From Labilithrix sp. (GTDB lineage: Bacteria; Myxococcota_A; Polyangia; Polyangiales; Polyangiaceae), in NCBI GenBank assembly GCA_019637155.1, contig JAHBWE010000001.1, forward strand, positions 186,001-250,000: DNA of 64,000 bases, read 5' to 3'. The notes beneath the pieces are model-generated. The model was given only the letters and a program-made list of their open reading frames with translations, made no database searches and was not told where the DNA came from. The translations under genes were made by a program, and so were the position numbers. Shown here one piece after another: positions 61,878 to 64,000 of this stretch (the first letter of the stretch is position 1; the number at the start of each line of letters is the position of its first letter).

Positions 61878-64000
61878 ATGCGCCGTCGCTCCGCCACGCT
61901 CGCGGTCGCGCTCGCGCTCCTCGCGCCGGCGACCGCGTCCGCGCAGAAGCTGACGAAGCCCCCGCGCCTCGTGCAGCTCGCCGAGGCGGCGAACCCGGAG
62001 AAGCGCGCGGCGGAGGTGGTGCTCCGGATCACGATCGGCGCGACGGGCCGGGTCGAGGCGGCGGAGGTGGTGGAGTCGGCGGGTCCCGTCCTCGACGCGG
62101 CGGCGCTCGCGGCGATCCGCGACTCCGTCTTCGAGCCCGCCGAGATCGACGGCAAACCGTCGCCGATCAAGTTGCTATTTCGTTATGCCTTCACGATCGC
62201 GGAGGAGGCGCCGACGACCGCGACCTTCGAGGGGATCGTCCGCGATCGCGCCACGCGTAAACCCATTGGCGGCGTCGAAATCGAGGTCGGAGGCCTCTCC
62301 GCTTCGACCGACGATAGTGGCCATTTCTCGCTCACCGGCGTCGCGCCGGGCAAACAAGCCATTACGCTCTCGGGCGCGGGGTTGACCGCGCTCCGGACGG
62401 AGGAGACCTTCGAGGCGGGGAAGAAGCTCGAGGCGGTCTACGACGTCGCGGCGCCGGCGGCGGCCGGCGACGCGGCGGGGGACGGGGACGACCTCGAGAT
62501 CGTCGTCACCGCGCCGGCGCTCGAGAAGCACGTCGTCGCGACGGAGGTGACGGCGGAGGAGGGGCGCCGCCTCCCCGGCACGCAGGGTGACGTGCTGAAG
62601 GTGATCGAGAGCATGCCCGGCGTCGCGCGCGCGCAGGTCGGCTCGGGCGCGCTCGTGGTGTGGGGCGCGGCGCCGGAGGACACGCGCGTCTACGTCGACG
62701 GCGTGCGCGTCCCGCGCCTCTACCACGGCGGCGGCCTGCGCTCCGTCGTCGCGACCGATCTCGTCGAGTCGGTCGAGCTCGCGCCGGGGGGCTACGGCGC
62801 CGCGTTCGGCCGCGGCCTCGGCGGCCTCGTGACGGTGCGGACGCGGCGCCTCACCGAGCCGCGCCTCCACGCGAGCGCGGGCGTCGACCTCCTCGACGCG
62901 TCCGCCGCGCTGCGCGCCCCGATCGGCGAGCGGCTCCACGTCGCGATCGCGGCGCGCCGGAGCCACCTCGACGCGGTGCTGAACCCGATCACCGGCGGCG
63001 ACGCGAAGGACTTCTTCCCGATCCCCCGCTACGAGGACGCGCAGGCGCGCGTCGCCTACGAGGTCGCGAAGGACGAGCGGGTCGAGGTCACGTGGCTCCA
63101 CTCGAGCGACGACGTCGAGCGCGTCGCGACGAGCACCGATCCGCTCCTCCGCAAGCTCGATCGCCGCGTGCTCGCGTTCGAGCGCGTCTACGCGCGCTGG
63201 GAGCGCGGCGGCGCGAGCGTGGTCCCGTGGTTCGGCCTCGACCGCGCGCGGCGCGAGGACCGCTTCGGCGAGGTGCCCGCCTTCTCGCGCCAGGACACGA
63301 CGCTCTACGGCCTCCGCGCCTCCTATCGCGGATCGATCGCGAAAGACGTCTCCGTCGCGGTGGGCCTCGACGCCGAGGTCGACGACGCCCGCCTGACGCG
63401 CAGCGGCTCGATCACCACCCCGCCGCGCGAGGGCGATCTCCGCGTCTTCGGTCAGGCGCCGGCCGATCGCGTGAACGCCGATCGATGGAAGGTCGTGACC
63501 GCGGGGATCGCGCCCTATTCGGAGTTCGATATTGGCCTGTTCGGCGGGCGCGTCCACGTCGCGCCGGGCCTCCGCTTCGATCCCTACTTCGTGAGCGTGA
63601 GCCGCAAGACCCCGGCGGTGGGCGACACGCCGGGGCTCGGCGCGTTTCGCCAGGGCGCCGCGCTCGAGCCCCGGCTCGCGGTGCGATGGCAAGCGGAGCC
63701 GCGCCTCCTGCTCCGCGCGGCGTATGGCCGATATCACCAGCTCCCCGCGGCGGAGGACCTCTCGTCGGTGTTCGGCAATCCGGCGTTGCCGGCGGCGGGA
63801 GGCGACCATTTCGTCCTCGGCGGAGCCTTCAAGGTATTTCCCAAAACGGCGCTCGAGACGACCTCGTTCCTCACGCTGTCGTCCGATCTCTCGATGCGCA
63901 ACCCCGCCGCCGCGCCGCTCCTCGCGGAGGCGCTCCTCCCGGTCGGCGACGGCCGCGCGTACGGCGTGCAGACGCTGCTGCGCCAAGAGCTCTCGCGCCG
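61878..64000 (+). CDS. TonB-dependent receptor with N-terminal TonB-C-like domain (3' end outside window)
   Basis: ATG 61878, 7 nt after tonB; still open at the window edge (707 codons seen). Signal RRRSATLAVALALLAPATASAQ. Residues about 30-110 repeat the TonB C-terminal fold (AAEVVLRITIGATGRVEAAEVVES, LDAAALAAIRDSVFEPAEIDG). Residues about 115-195 are a carboxypeptidase-regulatory-like domain (FEGIVRDRATRKPIGGVEIEVGG, DDSGHFSLTGVAPGKQAITL). The plug follows from about 210 (VVTAPAL, LPGTQGDVLKVIESMPGVA, YVDGVRVPRLYHGGGLRSVV, GYGAAFGRGLGG) and then the beta-barrel strands. A TonB-C domain on the receptor itself is unusual. Substrate unknown; energised by the neighbouring ExbBD-TonB. Confidence 0.88.
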   Translation, partial: MRRRSATLAVALALLAPATASAQKLTKPPRLVQLAEAANPEKRAAEVVLRITIGATGRVEAAEVVESAGPVLDAAALAAIRDSVFEPAEIDGKPSPIKLLFRYAFTIAEEAPTTATFEGIVRDRATRKPIGGVEIEVGGLSASTDDSGHFSLTGVAPGKQAITLSGAGLTALRTEETFEAGKKLEAVYDVAAPAAAGDAAGDGDDLEIVVTAPALEKHVVATEVTAEEGRRLPGTQGDVLKVIESMPGVARAQVGSGALVVWGAAPEDTRVYVDGVRVPRLYHGGGLRSVVATDLVESVELAPGGYGAAFGRGLGGLVTVRTRRLTEPRLHASAGVDLLDASAALRAPIGERLHVAIAARRSHLDAVLNPITGGDAKDFFPIPRYEDAQARVAYEVAKDERVEVTWLHSSDDVERVATSTDPLLRKLDRRVLAFERVYARWERGGASVVPWFGLDRARREDRFGEVPAFSRQDTTLYGLRASYRGSIAKDVSVAVGLDAEVDDARLTRSGSITTPPREGDLRVFGQAPADRVNADRWKVVTAGIAPYSEFDIGLFGGRVHVAPGLRFDPYFVSVSRKTPAVGDTPGLGAFRQGAALEPRLAVRWQAEPRLLLRAAYGRYHQLPAAEDLSSVFGNPALPAAGGDHFVLGGAFKVFPKTALETTSFLTLSSDLSMRNPAAAPLLAEALLPVGDGRAYGVQTLLRQELSR

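Overview
The window is about 70% GC with strong G/C third-position bias. It reads like a chromosome segment of a predatory/soil Myxococcota (delta-proteobacterial) genome, most likely Polyangiales. The evidence is indirect: many lipoproteins (several with the Cys-Ala-x-Ile-x-Gly-Leu-Asp start and Ser/Gly linkers), a giant cytoplasmic TPR protein, an alternative complex III plus caa3-type oxidase operon, a CheB/CheR hybrid kinase, a type III PKS operon and large TonB/sigma-54 modules. No rRNA, tRNA, IS element, phage or CRISPR array was recognised.

Layout. 1-1744: end of an unidentified gene, a Spy/CpxP-like lipoprotein and a CE2-type SGNH esterase lipoprotein. 1762-5195: a compact STAS / double-V4R / small ORF / PAS-PAS-SpoIIE phosphatase cassette that looks like a partner-switching signalling unit. 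5206-9249 (minus): one polypeptide fusing topoisomerase III to a RecQ helicase. 9345-12197 (minus): an EPFW-motif lipoprotein, an M48 metalloprotease lipoprotein and a tiny ATGA-coupled gene pair that may be a decayed toxin-antitoxin. 12631-14483: a DUF2330-like surface protein with an Asp/Ser repeat tail, and a small lipoprotein. 14465-26593 (minus): a 4042-residue TPR protein. 26876-31436: ctaB (heme O synthase), then minus-strand lipoproteins including two related Cys-rich ones and a ferritin-like one.

31696-45230 is the respiratory core. A candidate TTGTAG/TATAAA promoter precedes actABCDEF, a 183-residue membrane protein of unknown role, SCO, and coxB-A-C-D. These genes are almost all overlapping or within 15 nt. 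They should form a quinol:cytochrome c oxidoreductase joined to an A2-type caa3 oxidase, with ctaB supplying heme O upstream and SCO helping CuA assembly. 45259-48427 holds a beta-carbonic anhydrase with a possible RBS-masking hairpin, a YoaK-like membrane protein, a membrane-anchored protein, and a Coq4-like protein next to operator-like palindromes. 48486-52082 is a CheB-CheR-PAS-kinase-receiver protein. 52170-55024 is a type III PKS / ICMT-like methyltransferase / flavoprotein operon with the order of srsABC phenolic-lipid operons.

55098-64000 is the most interesting system. A sigma-54 activator without a sensor domain diverges from a strong -24/-12 promoter match. The promoter faces a run of secreted binding-protein-like, lipoprotein, porin, DUF2135, ExbB, ExbD, TonB and TonB-dependent receptor genes. 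The receptor itself carries a TonB-C-terminal-like domain at its N-terminus. I infer a dedicated, sigma-54-controlled outer-membrane uptake or sensing system with unknown substrate. All functional calls come from reading motifs; no database search was possible.
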